The translations under genes and the position numbers were made by a program. Source: Catonia carolina (Eukaryota > Arthropoda > Insecta > Hemiptera > Achilidae). Taken from it: 64,000 nt of DNA. The notes beneath the pieces were generated by a model that saw only the letters and a program-made list of their open reading frames with translations, did not search any database and was not told the DNA's origin. Shown piece after piece: positions 7,984 through 19,800 of the stretch (positions are counted from its first letter, which is position 1; every line of letters begins with the position of its first letter). The stretch is taken from positions 36,154,784 to 36,218,783 of the forward strand of contig JAQMRL010000010.1 in NCBI GenBank assembly GCA_035578175.1. Direction: 5' to 3'.

Positions 7984-8028
7984 AGGTCAAAGGTCAAGCT
8001 TGTCCTCGGCCTCTCGGGTCAAAGGTCA
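7984..8028 (+). promoter_or_regulatory. Two DR1 nuclear-receptor-type motifs
   Basis: AGGTCAAAGGTCA (7984-7996) and GGGTCAAAGGTCA (8016-8028) are direct hexamer repeats with one-base spacing, the half-site layout used by HNF4 and RXR/USP-type receptors. They sit in a 32-bp imperfect tandem repeat, so their presence may be incidental. Confidence 0.4.
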
Positions 8029-8049
8029 AGGTTGTCCCAGTACTCTCAT

Positions 8050-8360
8050 TTTTACACTACTGTTATAATCCGTAAAACTTTTGACTAGAATCGTTAGATA
8101 ATAGCAAGATTCGATTTCGCAGCTGAACCCCGAAGCGGTAACCCATAAGACCACAGCGGTTTCAATATGACTTTGTAGGGTAGGAGCTTGCTCTCTAATG
8201 ACAGCTGTGAACGTTTTTTTCATCATCTAATACAAATATCTCAGCTTCAATCCGAATCTTTTGCGTGTGTTCCAAATAAGTTTGGATCAGGTAAGGCGTC
8301 GATAGATGGATCATACGGGTTCTGGTTGCTATATCATTATTTATCAATTATTTAGCTTTC
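8050..8360. other. Non-coding, nothing recognised
   Basis: No ORF, repeat family or RNA was recognised here. Confidence 0.5.
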
Positions 8361-8364
8361 ACAG

Positions 8365-9110
8365 TCGCTGAAATTAAGTTTTACAACTTAATTGATAGGT
8401 CAATTAAGTTATCTTTGCAAAAATTTGCAAAGATAAAATTTCATCCGGTTTATGATCGTTTTTACTGCCATCATTTTGTTTTATAGCAACTAGAACCCTC
8501 TTGTATTGCTGCGTTTCAGTCTTCTCTATAATGAACCTAAATTTCAGCTCAATTATTGGTAATTTAAGCTAATTTTTTTCTACGAAAAACGATAAAGATA
8601 ATTACTACAGTAACGAACGTTAATTTTGTTAGTATCATAGTAAATAACATAGTACTTTAGCCATCTTCAGAAGATAAATTTTAGTACTGAAGAATTTAAA
8701 TAATTTGGTTTCCACGAAAAGCAACAAAGATAATTACTGCAGTAACGAACGAAAATTTTCTTCTTATTTTAATAAATATCGTAGGTCAACATCTAACAAT
8801 TTGCTTCGTAATTATTTCAGGGACTGAAATTAAGTTTTATAATCTCTTGAAAGAAATAAAACTTCATCCGGTAACTTTATGATAATTTGTACTAACCATA
8901 ATGAGCATAAATTTATTTATAACAACTAGAACCTCTTCCGTTGCAGTGTTTTAGTCTTCTTCATCGTTAACTTAGATTTAAGCTCGGTTAAAGGTAATTT
9001 AAGAAATTTTGTTTCTACGAAAAGCGATAAAGATAAACCATAAAGAAAATTGTTGCAGTAATGAGGCAACGAAAACTTAACAATTTTATTCGCCTCAAAA
9101 TATTATTATG
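8365..9110. repeat. Diverged tandem repeat, about 0.45-kb unit
   Basis: The segment starting ACTGAAATTAAGTTTTA near 8823 repeats that starting GCTGAAATTAAGTTTTA near 8367. Landmarks recur in order: TTTCATCCGGT/CTTCATCCGGT, CAACTAGAAC, TTTTAGTCTTCT. A shorter element, CTACGAAAA then CGATAAAGATAA and CAGTAA, appears three times (8578, 8709, 9014). It is old and non-coding. Confidence 0.65.
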
Positions 9111-9350
9111 ATACATCAGTAAAAAGAACAAAACAATAAGAGATCTCTCCTTTGTGTAACAGGGAAGGGGGGTTTTGGGCAAGAAGAGTGGTAATTGATA
9201 GTTGTAAAATAACCATTTATTATCTATCTACCTATCCCATGTTTCCTTTCACTGCAGGATTGCGTAAAGGAAAGAGTTATAACTTACGAGATGGACTTCC
9301 ATTCCTCTGATTAGTTTTGTAATCTTTGTATAATTATTGTGCTTTTAGAA
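9110..9350. other. Non-coding, nothing recognised
   Basis: No feature beyond low-complexity sequence was recognised. Confidence 0.5.
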
Positions 9351-9700
9351 TTTCGCTCCTTCAAAATGTGTACAAATACGAACTGCGTAGACAATATTTT
9401 TTAATGTTTGCTAGTAAACTGTACTCTACACAAGAATCAATGTCAAAGGAGGTGAGAGTATTAAAGTAATTATATTTACTCGCGTAAGTTACATAATATT
9501 TTTTATTTTTAACATCGAAAAATATGTAAATTAAGAGATAACTCTGGCCACTGTCTTTCACACCTGTACGTCTTCTGTTCTTAAATGCTTTAGTTATATA
9601 ATTGGCTGACCATGTGGTAGGAAACAGATCAATTTTTTGTCGCCTTGGAACTAGCAGAGCGAGTGCAAATAATTTAACACTCCATCAGCCTGTTATCGGT
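9350..9700. repeat. Second diverged copy of the dispersed repeat
   Basis: It shares with 1490-1830 and the B blocks the core CACCTGTACGTCTTCTGTTC, followed by TTAAATGCTTTAGTTATATAA and TTGGCTGACC. Sequence upstream of the core is more diverged. No ORF is shared between copies. Confidence 0.6.
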
Positions 9701-10000
9701 ATAATTTTTTTTTTAGCTTTTATTTGTTATTGGGAACTGTACATTGTTGACAACTACCCAATTTGATCGCTGCTTTTTGCTGTTTTTTTTTTTTGACGTG
9801 GATTAGACATGAGTTTGAACAGGGACCCCCAGTAGAGTTTGTTCATGGATGGCTATCAACTGGTCGCCATACAAAGTCACTTGCCCAACCGGTGTTACTT
9901 AACAAATAATAGCGACTTTCTACCAGCTGACTGACTGGGCTGGCCCGAAGGCCTCGGTATAATTAAATAATATAAAAGGAAAAATACTGAGTGCATTCAA
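9700..10000. other. Non-coding spacer with T-runs
   Basis: Contains T-rich tracts (about 9706, 9783) and otherwise unremarkable sequence. Nothing coding was recognised. Confidence 0.5.
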
Positions 10001-10269
10001 TAATTGAAGGGGTCGGCGGAAGAAAGTGCTAACCCACAAAATTTCCAACATGATTTTTCTTAAATATTCTGTAAAAATAAAATATTGAGCACGTTTTAAA
10101 CGGGATATTATATTTACGATCTTAAGAGCATAGATTAACAGAAAAAATTACAAATGCTTAACAAATATTCAAAAAAATGATTTGTAGATTTCAGTAAACT
10201 TTTATGATGACGTTGCGTAAAATTTTATTGATGTGGGTTAGCACTGTCTTCTCCCTACCCCTTCAATTA
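10001..10269. mobile_element. MITE with about 38-bp terminal inverted repeats
   Basis: The left end TAATTGAAGGGGTCGGCGGA continues to GTGCTAACCCACA. The right end, read in reverse complement, starts TAATTGAAGGGGTAGGGAGA and also continues to GTGCTAACCCACA. The 269-bp interior is AT-rich with no ORF, as expected for a non-autonomous DNA transposon. The target duplication is unclear because the ends are themselves TA-rich; the superfamily is unassigned. Confidence 0.85.
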
Positions 10270-10397
10270 ACGAGGCAATTACACTATTCGTAGATAGGCC
10301 TACATAACAACCGGGATGTGCAACGTCATAGCTTTAGTATACTGTCATGATCAAAAACATTTATCACGTTCTCGTCCACCTACTCGCTTTCTCCTCT

Positions 10398-10400
<3 letters not shown>

Positions 10401-10452
<52 letters not shown>
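10401..10452. repeat. (CT)n(AT)n microsatellite
   Basis: About 14 CT units run into about 12 AT units at the left end of the first Penelope-derived cassette. Confidence 0.95.
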
Positions 10453-10568
10453 TATTTTATTAAACATTATTTTCCTTTGTTTGCACCACTACATATATGA
10501 TTATGAACAGCCAAAACAAAATAAAATAAAATATAAAACTCACCTCAGAGTATTATATCATATACTGA

Positions 10569-10835
10569 TTTTCTGAGCATTATGCTGCTTATTTAAAAAA
10601 GGAATGTAAAAGTTCTAATGTGGCAGAACATCGGCTGACGAAAGGGCATAAAATAAGCAGTCATGAAAATAATTTGGAAATTTTAGAAATATGTTTTGAT
10701 AGTAACAAATTATGGCAGTTGGAGAAATATTATATTTATAAATTTAAAAATAAAAAGATAAATTTAATGAACAGCCAGACAAAATTTGATAATGATAAAT
10801 TATTTCAAATTGTACTTAATCGAGATAAGGAATAA
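10569..10835 (+). pseudogene. Penelope-like endonuclease C-terminal fragment, copy 1
   Basis: An open frame of 88 codons, without an ATG of its own, encodes the end of the GIY-YIG endonuclease of Penelope-like elements. Recognisable landmarks are AEH-L-KGH, ENNLEIL, a short linker, LEKYYIYK and LMNSQ. The reverse transcriptase and the GIY-YIG catalytic half are absent. Copies 2 and 3 differ by only a few residues, reflecting duplication of the superunit. Confidence 0.7.
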
Positions 10836-10989
10836 AACTAGGTACAAAATGATTATACTGTCATTCGGCCGAATAAACCGCGCGCGGAATGGTGCTTTAG
10901 GATAGCTATTGTTTTGAACAATTGACGTGGTCTACGACCACTATTGTGTTTGTGTTTTATGTTTTATTGTGTTTATGTTTTTTAAAGTC

Positions 10990-11016
10990 CTGATGATGTC
11001 TCCGAGGGAGACGAAA
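10990..11016 (+). ncRNA. Hammerhead-ribozyme-like core motif, copy 1
   Basis: CTGATGA, one extra T, GTCTCC-GAG-GGAGAC (a perfect 6-bp stem II) and GAAA follow in order, the core layout of hammerhead ribozymes known from Penelope-like elements. The extra T and lack of obvious stem I pairing argue against full activity. The same motif is at 30517-30543 (+) and 61805-61779 (-). Confidence 0.45.
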
Positions 11017-11130
11017 GATCTTAATATGATATAATACTCTGAGGTGAGTTTTATATTTTATTTTATTTTGTTTTGGCTGTTCATAATCATATATGTAGTA
11101 GTGCAAACAAAGGAAAATAATGTTTAATAA

Positions 11131-11171
<41 letters not shown>

Positions 11172-11174
<3 letters not shown>

Positions 11175-12206
11175 TCTTCGACGCTCGATTTCTACATCTT
11201 AGCCGTGACTTTTTACCTCGAAAACTGCATCATTGAGATGCAGTTTGTTTTATGCATCAGATGTAAAAAGAGATGTTCAGTTGTTATAAAAATTATACAA
11301 ATTGTTATACAGCTTTATACACATTTTACGCTATTATCGTTTTTTGACTCATTCACGCGATGTTGCCGGTTTTACACATCTTAAGTCGAGTCGCTGTCAT
11401 CAGTTCTGTTCAGTTATGATCTGTTCGATCTGCACGTGGCTGCACTTCCACAGTACTGCGCGGTTAAATTTCCTGTCTCATCATGTTGAAACGAAGCGAT
11501 ATGTATTTCAAAGCCATGGGATTACAAGCCCCAGAGTTGAATACAAACAGCTATATAAAAGGTAAGTTTTAATTTATTATTTTTATATTATAACATTAAT
11601 TAGACCTATCATTTTTATTTTAAAATGTCGCATTGCTTGCCTTATTTTTGGATAAGTAAAATTTATATAGCCAAAACTTAACTGAATAGCATACAATCTA
11701 TGAATATCACATTAATATTAAGCATTAACTGTCGATTCACGGAACTGCAATGGAATTACTAGTAGGGCTACGATAGGCGACTAAATGCTTGATGGTTGCC
11801 GAAGATAATTCCCACAGAAATCCGTGGCCCGTTCGTGAAGTAGGCCTATTATCTTTCAGCGCCTTCTACTTTTTTTGTGTAAATTTTGTCAAAAATATGA
11901 AACCAAATTATTATAGACCAACTATTACTGGTTCCTAAAAAAATTAGAAGCAGCTTCCATTTTCTCCAGCAATAAATTACCGTCACTTGATGTTATTTTT
12001 TGTGTAAATAAAAGGTTACAAAGGGTTGTAGGTTCCTATTGTTAGACTGAAATATTATCATCTTATTTAGGCCTACCTAATTTATAGTCTAAGCTTGTGG
12101 CGAAATACAAAAAAATCTTAAATAAAATGAATAAGGATTAGTTAGGCCTCTAGGTTTATTTAGAGCTTAAAACAAAAAGTTTTGTTTGATGTATTAAGTT
12201 GTAGCC
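11172..12206 (+). repeat. 1.03-kb block between cassette and monomer array, copy 1
   Basis: This block links the Penelope cassette to the first monomer in all three superunits (also 30691-31725 and, inverted, 60609-61643). It contains TTATAAAAAT (about 11285), two TCAGT initiator-like motifs near 11400, an 87-codon ORF (11302-11565) that ends at a donor-like AAAAG|GTAAGT, and AT-rich sequence with GGCCTA motifs. The ORF has Cys/His residues but no canonical zinc-finger spacing; coding is unproven. Confidence 0.8.
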
Positions 12207-14175
12207 AAAATATACTACTAAAATATAATAGAACTGATGTACAGTAAAAAAAATAATTATTTAGGTCTTGCAAGTAAGGCGGCCTACAATGACGGCAACG
12301 CGCGTGTGACGTCAAAGGCAGATATAATATAGGACCAATCAGAGTGTAGTATTTTTAACCAATGAAAAATCTCCAAACCTAACCAATCAGATGTCTTCTT
12401 AGGCGTCACTTTGATTGGTCAATATTGTCCAATCAGAAGGCTCATTATAGTTCACTACGTCATCCGATATCGACCAAAGAAAACGTCTTAATCAGTATTA
12501 CGTCATTTGTCAGTATCGAGCTTCCTGATTGGTCCGGTACTGTTCCTGCGCGTGACGTCGACTTACATTTTTACATAAATCCACCCATTGTCACCGCCCA
12601 GTTAACTATACGGCCGAATATTAAACAATAACGTCTACTGAAATGCTATACTTTCCAGAATTAAAACGCCTACCAAAAACATTTTTAAACTTGTTAAGGT
12701 CTTCCGAGTACGGAATGATTATGGTTAATTGTATGAAACAGCAGTATATTTATACTGCTTTTCACAGTATGAAAAATTAAAATTCTTAAAAAGGAAGCAC
12801 AAGAATAGATTGCGTTTACACATACAAGCTTGCTTAAATTTAAGACATTATTTTCTCGGCTACCATGCAAACACTACTATACGAACGTAACACATTGTGA
12901 TTTTTTCATTGTATATTAAAGTTTATTCAAATAAGGACGTCTCTAAAGTTTTTTTTGTCAAGTAATCGTCAGTAGAATCACCGGCATTACCAAACTGAAA
13001 TTTACAATATACTTGAAAAATACCTAGTAAGAGCAAAATAGAAATTGTGCCCTTTTAACGACAATCAGTCACACTAAAAACGGTTAACGATGTGAAAAAT
13101 TTCTAGGCAATATTTTTGACATTTCTCCGCGCTTATTCGCAGTTCTTTTCATTATTTTATTTTATGATGCGAAAATTAGTATTGCCTATATGAAACATTA
13201 AACTGTTAAATATTTTTAAATTTCAACTGCTACTTCCACGGCTAAAATAATACTTCTGTTTTCTTCAAGAATGAAGGAATTTTCGACTAAAACATTATAA
13301 CAACATAAGAAGTACTGGTGAAATAAACACTTTTAGACCTTCTTCATATGACAGTAGATTTTTATACCGTTAGACCTTGCAGTGTGAATATATTAAAGAC
13401 GCATTTGCAAGGTGCGAAGTGAAAATTTTTTAGAAGGCCTGCTTTGCTCATCAAATGACTTTTCTACTGAAACATACGGTTACAAACCAAAAAATGTAAC
13501 CCAATTAACTTTTCAGTTTATTTCAGATAACTTGTAAATGTTTGAACTAACTTCTACCCTAATGATCTAAAAACTCAAATTAATTGTGCCGAGTATTTAA
13601 CATCTCATTATTGACCTAATTTTAAGTAATTTAAAAAATCAGATTTGTAAGAAAGGATGTTATCAAAGTCGTTATGAAAGAACGTACAAATTTAATCTTA
13701 CTTATCGTACAAAAAATATAATCTGATAAGAGTTTATTAAATTTAATGTTCAAACCAACATCTTCCTTAAATAACATAAGCGTAGTACATCAATACGTAC
13801 GGTTTTATTTCTAAGAATTATTATAATTTTTTTGCTTGAATTTTGACTATAGCAAAAATAAACAGAGAGCAATGCACAACGATTTTTCTAACGTTTTTTA
13901 AGGAGGAATGAATTGCTGATTGGAGTTTTACACTATTGGCGCAGAACGTGTATATTTTTATTATACGTTTTGAGTTAACTATCAGTTCCTAAATCAACAA
14001 AGAAATATCCATTAAAGAGCGTTACTTAACGAATTTTTATTTCTTTCGCACTATTTGTGTCTTTAACATATCCGAAAATATACTACTAAAATATAATAGA
14101 ACTGATGTACAGTAGAAAAAAATAATTATTTAGGTCTTGCAAGTAAGGCGGCCTACAATGACGGCAACGCGCGTG

Positions 14176-14429
14176 TGACGTCAAAGGCAGATATAATATA
14201 GGACCAATCAGAGTGTAGTATTTTTAACCAATGAAAAATCTCCAAACCTAACCAATCAGATGTCTTCTTAGGCGTCACTTTGAATGGTTAATATTGTCCA
14301 ATCAGAAGGCTCATTATAGTTCACTACGTCATCCGATATCGACCAATGAAAACGTCTCAATCAGTATTACGTCATTTGTCAGTATCGAGCTTCCTGATTG
14401 GTCCGGTACTGTTCCTGCGCGTGACGTCG
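14176..14429 (+). promoter_or_regulatory. CCAAT/CRE module (alpha), example from unit 2
   Basis: Within about 255 bp lie CRE TGACGTCA (14176), CCAAT boxes at 14204, 14228, 14252, 14298 and 14343, an inverted box (ATTGG) at 14397, a mutated box at 14284 that is intact (GATTGG) in other units, CGTCA half-sites near 14273, 14336 and 14369, and TGACGTCG (14422). The first three CCAAT boxes are exactly 24 bp apart. CCAAT is the NF-Y site and TGACGTCA the CREB/ATF site, a known co-operating pair in animal promoters. The module recurs in all 17 monomers. Activity is inferred. Confidence 0.6.
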
Positions 14430-16430
14430 ACTTACATTTTTACATATATCCGCCCATTGTCACCGCCCAGTTAACGATGCGGCCGAATATTAAACAATAA
14501 CGTCTACTGAAATGCTATACTTTCCATAATTAAAACGCCTACCAAAAACATTTTTAAACTTGTTAAGGTCTTCCGAGTACGGAATGAATATCGTTATTTG
14601 TATGAAACAGCAGTATATTTATACTGTTTTCACAGTATAAAAAATTAAAATTCACAAAAAGGAAGCACAAGAATAGATTGCGTTTACACATACAAGCTTG
14701 CTTAAATTTAAGACATTATTTTCTCGGCTACCATGCAAACACTACTATACGAACGTAACACATTGTGATTTTTTCATTGTATATTAAAGTTTATTCAAAT
14801 AAGGACGTCTCTAAAGTTTTTTTTGTCAAGTAATCGTCAGTAGAATCACCGGCATTACCAAACTGAAATTTACAATATACTTGAACAATACCTAGTAAGA
14901 GCAAAATATAAATTGTGCCCTTTTAACGACAATCAGTCACACTAAAAACGGTTAACGATATGAAAAATTTCTAGGCAATATTTTTGAAATTTCTCCGCAC
15001 TTATTCGCAGTTCTTTACATTATTTTATATTATAATGCGAAAATTAATATTGCCTATATGAAACATTAAACTGTTAAATATTTTTTAAATTTCAACTGCT
15101 ACTTCCACGGCTAAAATAATACTTCTGTTTTCTTCAAGAATGAAGCAATTTTCGACTAAAACATTATAACAACATAAGAAGTACTGGTGTAATAAACACT
15201 TTTAGACCTTCTTCATATGACAGTAGATTTTTATACAGTTAGACCTTGCAGTGTGAATATATTAAAGACGCATTTGCAAGGTGTGAAGTGAAAATTTTTT
15301 AGAAGGCCTGCTTTGCTCATCAAATGACTTTTCTACTGAAACATACGATTACAAACCAAAACATGTAACCCAATTAACTTTTCAGTTTATTTCAGATAAC
15401 TTGTAAATGTTTGAACTAACTTCTACCCTAATGATCTAAAAACTCAAATTAATTGTGCCGAGTATTTAACATCTCATTATGTACCTAATTTTAGGTAATT
15501 TAAAAAATCAGATTTGTAAGAAAGGATGTTATCAAAGTCGTTATGAAAGAACGTACAAATTTAATCTTACTTATCGTACAAAAAATATAATCTGATAAGA
15601 GTTTATTAAATTTAATGTTCAAACCAACATCTTCCTTAAATAACATAAGCGTAGTACATAAATACGCACGGTTTTATTTCTAAGAATTATTATAATTTTT
15701 GTGCTTGAATTTTGACTATAGCAAAAATAAACAGAGAGCAATGCACAACGATTTTTCTAACGTTTTTTAAGGAGGAATGAATTGCTGATTGGAGTTTTAC
15801 ACTATTGGCGCATAATGTGTATATTTTTATTATACGTTTTAAATTAACTATTAGTTCCTAAATCAACAAAGAAATAATCATTAGAGAGCGTTACTTAACG
15901 AATTTTTATTTCTTTCGCACTATTTGTGTCATAAACATATCCGAAAATATGCTACTAAAATATAATAGAACTGATGTACAGTAGAAAAAAATAATTATTT
16001 AGGTCTTGCAAGTAAGGCGGCCTACAATGACGGCAACGCGCGTGTGACGTCAAAGGCAGATATAATATAGGACCAATCAGAGTGTAGTATTTTTAACCAA
16101 TGAAAAATCTCCAAACCTAACCAATCAGATGTCTTCTTAGGCGTCACTTTGATTGGTTAATATTGTCCAATCAGAAGGCTCATTATAGTTCACTACGTCA
16201 TCCGATATCGACCAATGAAAACGTCTCAATCAGTATTACGTCATTTGTCAGTATCGAGCTTCCTGATTGGTCCGGTACTGTTCCTGCGCGTGACGTCGAC
16301 TTACATTTTTACATAAATCCGCCCAATGTCACCGCCCAGTTAACGATACGGCCGAATATTAAACAATAACGTCTACTGAAATGCTATACTTTCCAGAATT
16401 AAAACGCCTACCAAAACATTTTTAAACTGG

Positions 16431-16818
16431 TTAAGGTCTTCCGAGTACGGAATGATTATGGTTAATTGTATGAAACAGCAGTATATTTATACTGCTTTTC
16501 ACAGTATGAAAAATTAAAATTCAGAAAAAGGAAGCACAAGAATAGATTGCATTTACACATACAAGCTTGCTTAAATTTAAGACATTATTTTCTCGGCTAC
16601 CATGCAAACACTACTATACGAACGTTAAGGTCTTCCGAGTACGGAATGATTATGGTTAATTGTATGAAACAGCAGTATATTTATACTGCTTTTCACAGTA
16701 CGAAAAAATAAAATTCACAAAAAAGAAGCACAAGAATAGATTGCGTTTACACACACAAGCTTGCTTAAATTTAAGACATTATTTTCTCGGCTACCATGCA
16801 AACACTACTATACGAACG
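16431..16818 (+). repeat. 194-bp tandem duplication inside monomers 3 and 5
   Basis: The segment starting TTAAGGTCTTCCGAGTACGG is doubled (16431 and 16625; likewise 20362 and 20556, and inverted near 51065-51260 and 56190-56380). Each half holds AGCAGTATATTTATACTGCT, a 9-bp-arm hairpin. The duplication marks corresponding monomers in superunits 1 and 3. Confidence 0.93.
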
Positions 16819-19800
16819 TAACACATTGTGATTTTTTCATTGTATATTAAAGTTTATTCAAATAAGGACGTCTCTAAAGTTTTTTTTGTCAAGTAATCGT
16901 CAGTAGAATTGCCGGCATTACCAAACTGAAATTTACAATATACTTGAACAATACCTAGTAAGAGCAAAATACAAATTGTGCCCTTTTAACGACAATCAGT
17001 CACACTAAAAACGGTTAACGATATGAAAAATTTCTAGGCAATATTTTTGACATTTCTCCGCGCTTATAAGCAGTTCTTTTCATTATTTTATTTTATGATG
17101 CGGAAATTAGTATTGCCTATATGAAACATTAAACTGTTAAATATTTTTAAATTTCAACTGCTACTTCCACGGCTAAAATAATACTTCTGTTTTCTTCAAG
17201 AATGAAGCAATTTTCGACTAAAACATTATAACAACATAAGAAGTACTGGTGAAATAAACACTTTTAGACCTTCTTCATATGACAGTAGATTTTTATACCG
17301 TTAGACCTTGCAGTGTGAATATATTAAAGACGCATTTGCAAGGTGCGAAGTGAAAATTTTTTAGAAGGCCTGCTTTGCTCATCAAATGACTTTTCTACTG
17401 AAACATACGGTTACAAACCAAAAAATGTAACCCAATTAACTTTTCAGTTTATTTCAGATAACTTGTAAATGTTTGAACTAACTTCTACCCTAATGATCTA
17501 AAAACTCAAATTAATTGTGCCGAGTATTTAACATCTCATTATTTACCTAATTTTAAGTAATTTAAAAAATCAGATTTGTAAGAAAGGATGTTATCAAGGT
17601 CGTTATGAAAGAACGTACAAATTTAATCTTACTTATCGTACAAAAAATATAATCTGATAAGAGTTTATTAAATTTAATGTTCAAACCAACATCTTCCTTA
17701 AATAACATAAGCGTAGTACATCAATACGTACGGTTTTATTTCTAAGAATCATTATAATTTTTTTGCTTGAATTTTGACTATAGCAAAAATAAACAGAGAG
17801 CAATGCACAACGATTTTTCTAACGTTTTTTAAGGAGGAATGAATTGCTGATTGGAGTTTTACACTATTGGCGCAGAACGTGTATATTTTTATTATACGTT
17901 TTGAGTTAACTATCAGTTCCTAAATCAACAAAGAAATATCCATTAAAGAGCGTTACTTAACGAATTTTTATTTCTTTCGCACTATTTGTGTCTTTAACAT
18001 ATCCGAAAATATACTACTAAAATATAATAGAACTGATGTACAGTAGAAAAAAATAATTATTTAGGTCTTGCAAGTAAGGCGGCCTACAATGACGGCAACG
18101 CGCGTGTGACGTCAAAGGCAGATATAATATAGGACCAATCAGAGTGTAGTATTTTTAACCAATGAAAAATCTCCAAACCTAACCAATCAGATGTCTTCTT
18201 AGGCGTCACTTTGAATGGTTAATATTGTCCAATCAGAAGGCTCATTATAGTTCACTACGTCATCCGATATCGACCAATGAAAACGTCTCAATCAGTATTA
18301 CGTCATTTGTCAGTATCGAGCTTCCTGATTGGTCCGGTACTGTTCCTGCGCGTGACGTCGACTTACATTTTTACATATATCCGCCCATTGTCACCGCCCA
18401 GTTAACGATGCGGCCAAATATTAAACAATAACGTCTACTGAAATGCTATACTTTCCAGAATTAAAACGCCTACCAAAAACATTTTTAAACTTGTTAAGGT
18501 CTTCCGAGTACGGAATGAATATCGTTATTTGTATGAAACAGCAGTATATTTATACTGTTTTCACAGTATAAAAAATTAAAATTCACAAAAAGGAAGCACA
18601 AGAATAGATTGCGTTTACACATACAAGCTTGCTTAAATTTAAGACATTATTTTCTCGGCTACCATGCAAACACTACTATACGAACGTAACACATTGTGAT
18701 TTTTTCATTGTATATTAAAGTTTATTCAAATAAAGACGTCTCTAAAGTTTTTTTTGTCAAGTAATCGTCAGTAGAATTGCCGGCATTACCAAACTGAAAT
18801 TTACAATATACTTGAACAATACCTAGTAAGAGCAAAATAGAAATTGTGCCCTTTTAACGACAATCAGTCACACTAAAAACGGTTAACGATATGAAAAATT
18901 TCTAGGCAATATTTTTGAAATTTCTCCGCACTTATTCGCAGTTCTTTTCATTATTTTATATTATAATGCGAAAATTAATATTGCCTATATGAAACATTAA
19001 ACTGTTAAATATTTTTTAAATTTCAACTGCTACTTCCACGGCTAAAATAATACTTCTGTTTTCTTCAAGAATGAAGCAATTTTCGACTAAAACATTATAA
19101 CAACATAAGAAGTACTGGTGTAATAAACACTTTTAGACCTTCTTCATATGACAGTAGATTTTTATACAGTTAGACCTTGCAGTGTGAATATATTAAAGAC
19201 GCATTTGCAAGGTGTGAAGTGAAAATTTTTTAGAAGGCCTGCTTTGCTCATCAAATGACTTTTCTACTGAAACATACGATTACAAACCAAAACATGTAAC
19301 CCAATTAACTTTTCAGTTTATTTCAGATAACTTGTAAATGTTTGAACTAACTTCTACCCTAATGATCTAAAAACTCAAATTAATTGTGCCGAGTATTTAA
19401 CATCTCATTATGTACCTAATTTTAGGTAATTTAAAAAATCAGATTTGTAAGAAAGGATGTTATCAAAGTCGTTATGAAAGAACGTACAAATTTAATCTTA
19501 CTTATCGTACAAAAAATATAATCTGATAAGAGTTTATTAAATTTAATGTTCAAACCAACATCTTCCTTAAATAACATAAGCGTAGTACATAAATACGCAC
19601 GGTTTTATTTCTAAGAATTATTATAATTTTTGTGCTTGAATTTTGACTATAGCAAAAATAAACAGAGAGCAATGCACAACGATTTTTCTAACGTTTTTTA
19701 AGGAGGAATGAATTGCTGATTGGAGTTTTACACTATTGGCGCATAATGTGTATATTTTTATTATACGTTTTAAATTAACTATTAGTTCCTAAATCAACAA

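Larger units (their letters stand above)
10428..11171 (+). mobile_element. Penelope-derived inverted-repeat cassette, copy 1
   Basis: Near-perfect inverted arms of about 130 bp, each ending in (TA)n, flank a 0.46-kb core. The core holds the C-terminal end of a Penelope-like GIY-YIG endonuclease ORF (10569-10835) and a hammerhead-like motif (10990-11016). The arms read in from both sides through TTTCCTTTGTTTGCACCACT and end at ATATCATAT/ATATGATAT. Penelope-like elements often have inverted or partly repeated termini, so this is likely a severely 5'-truncated copy flanked by duplicated terminal sequence. The same cassette begins the other two superunits. Confidence 0.7.

Noticed and set aside
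7787..8088. Poly-Lys and poly-Phe ORFs
   Set aside because: They are translations of the two poly-T tracts.
10990..11016. Fully active hammerhead ribozyme
   Set aside because: Only the core and stem II are convincing; one extra base and missing stem I pairing mean it is reported only as hammerhead-like.
13900..13920. AGGAGGAATG resembling a bacterial ribosome-binding site and start
   Set aside because: It recurs in every monomer, no ORF follows, and the window is eukaryotic.
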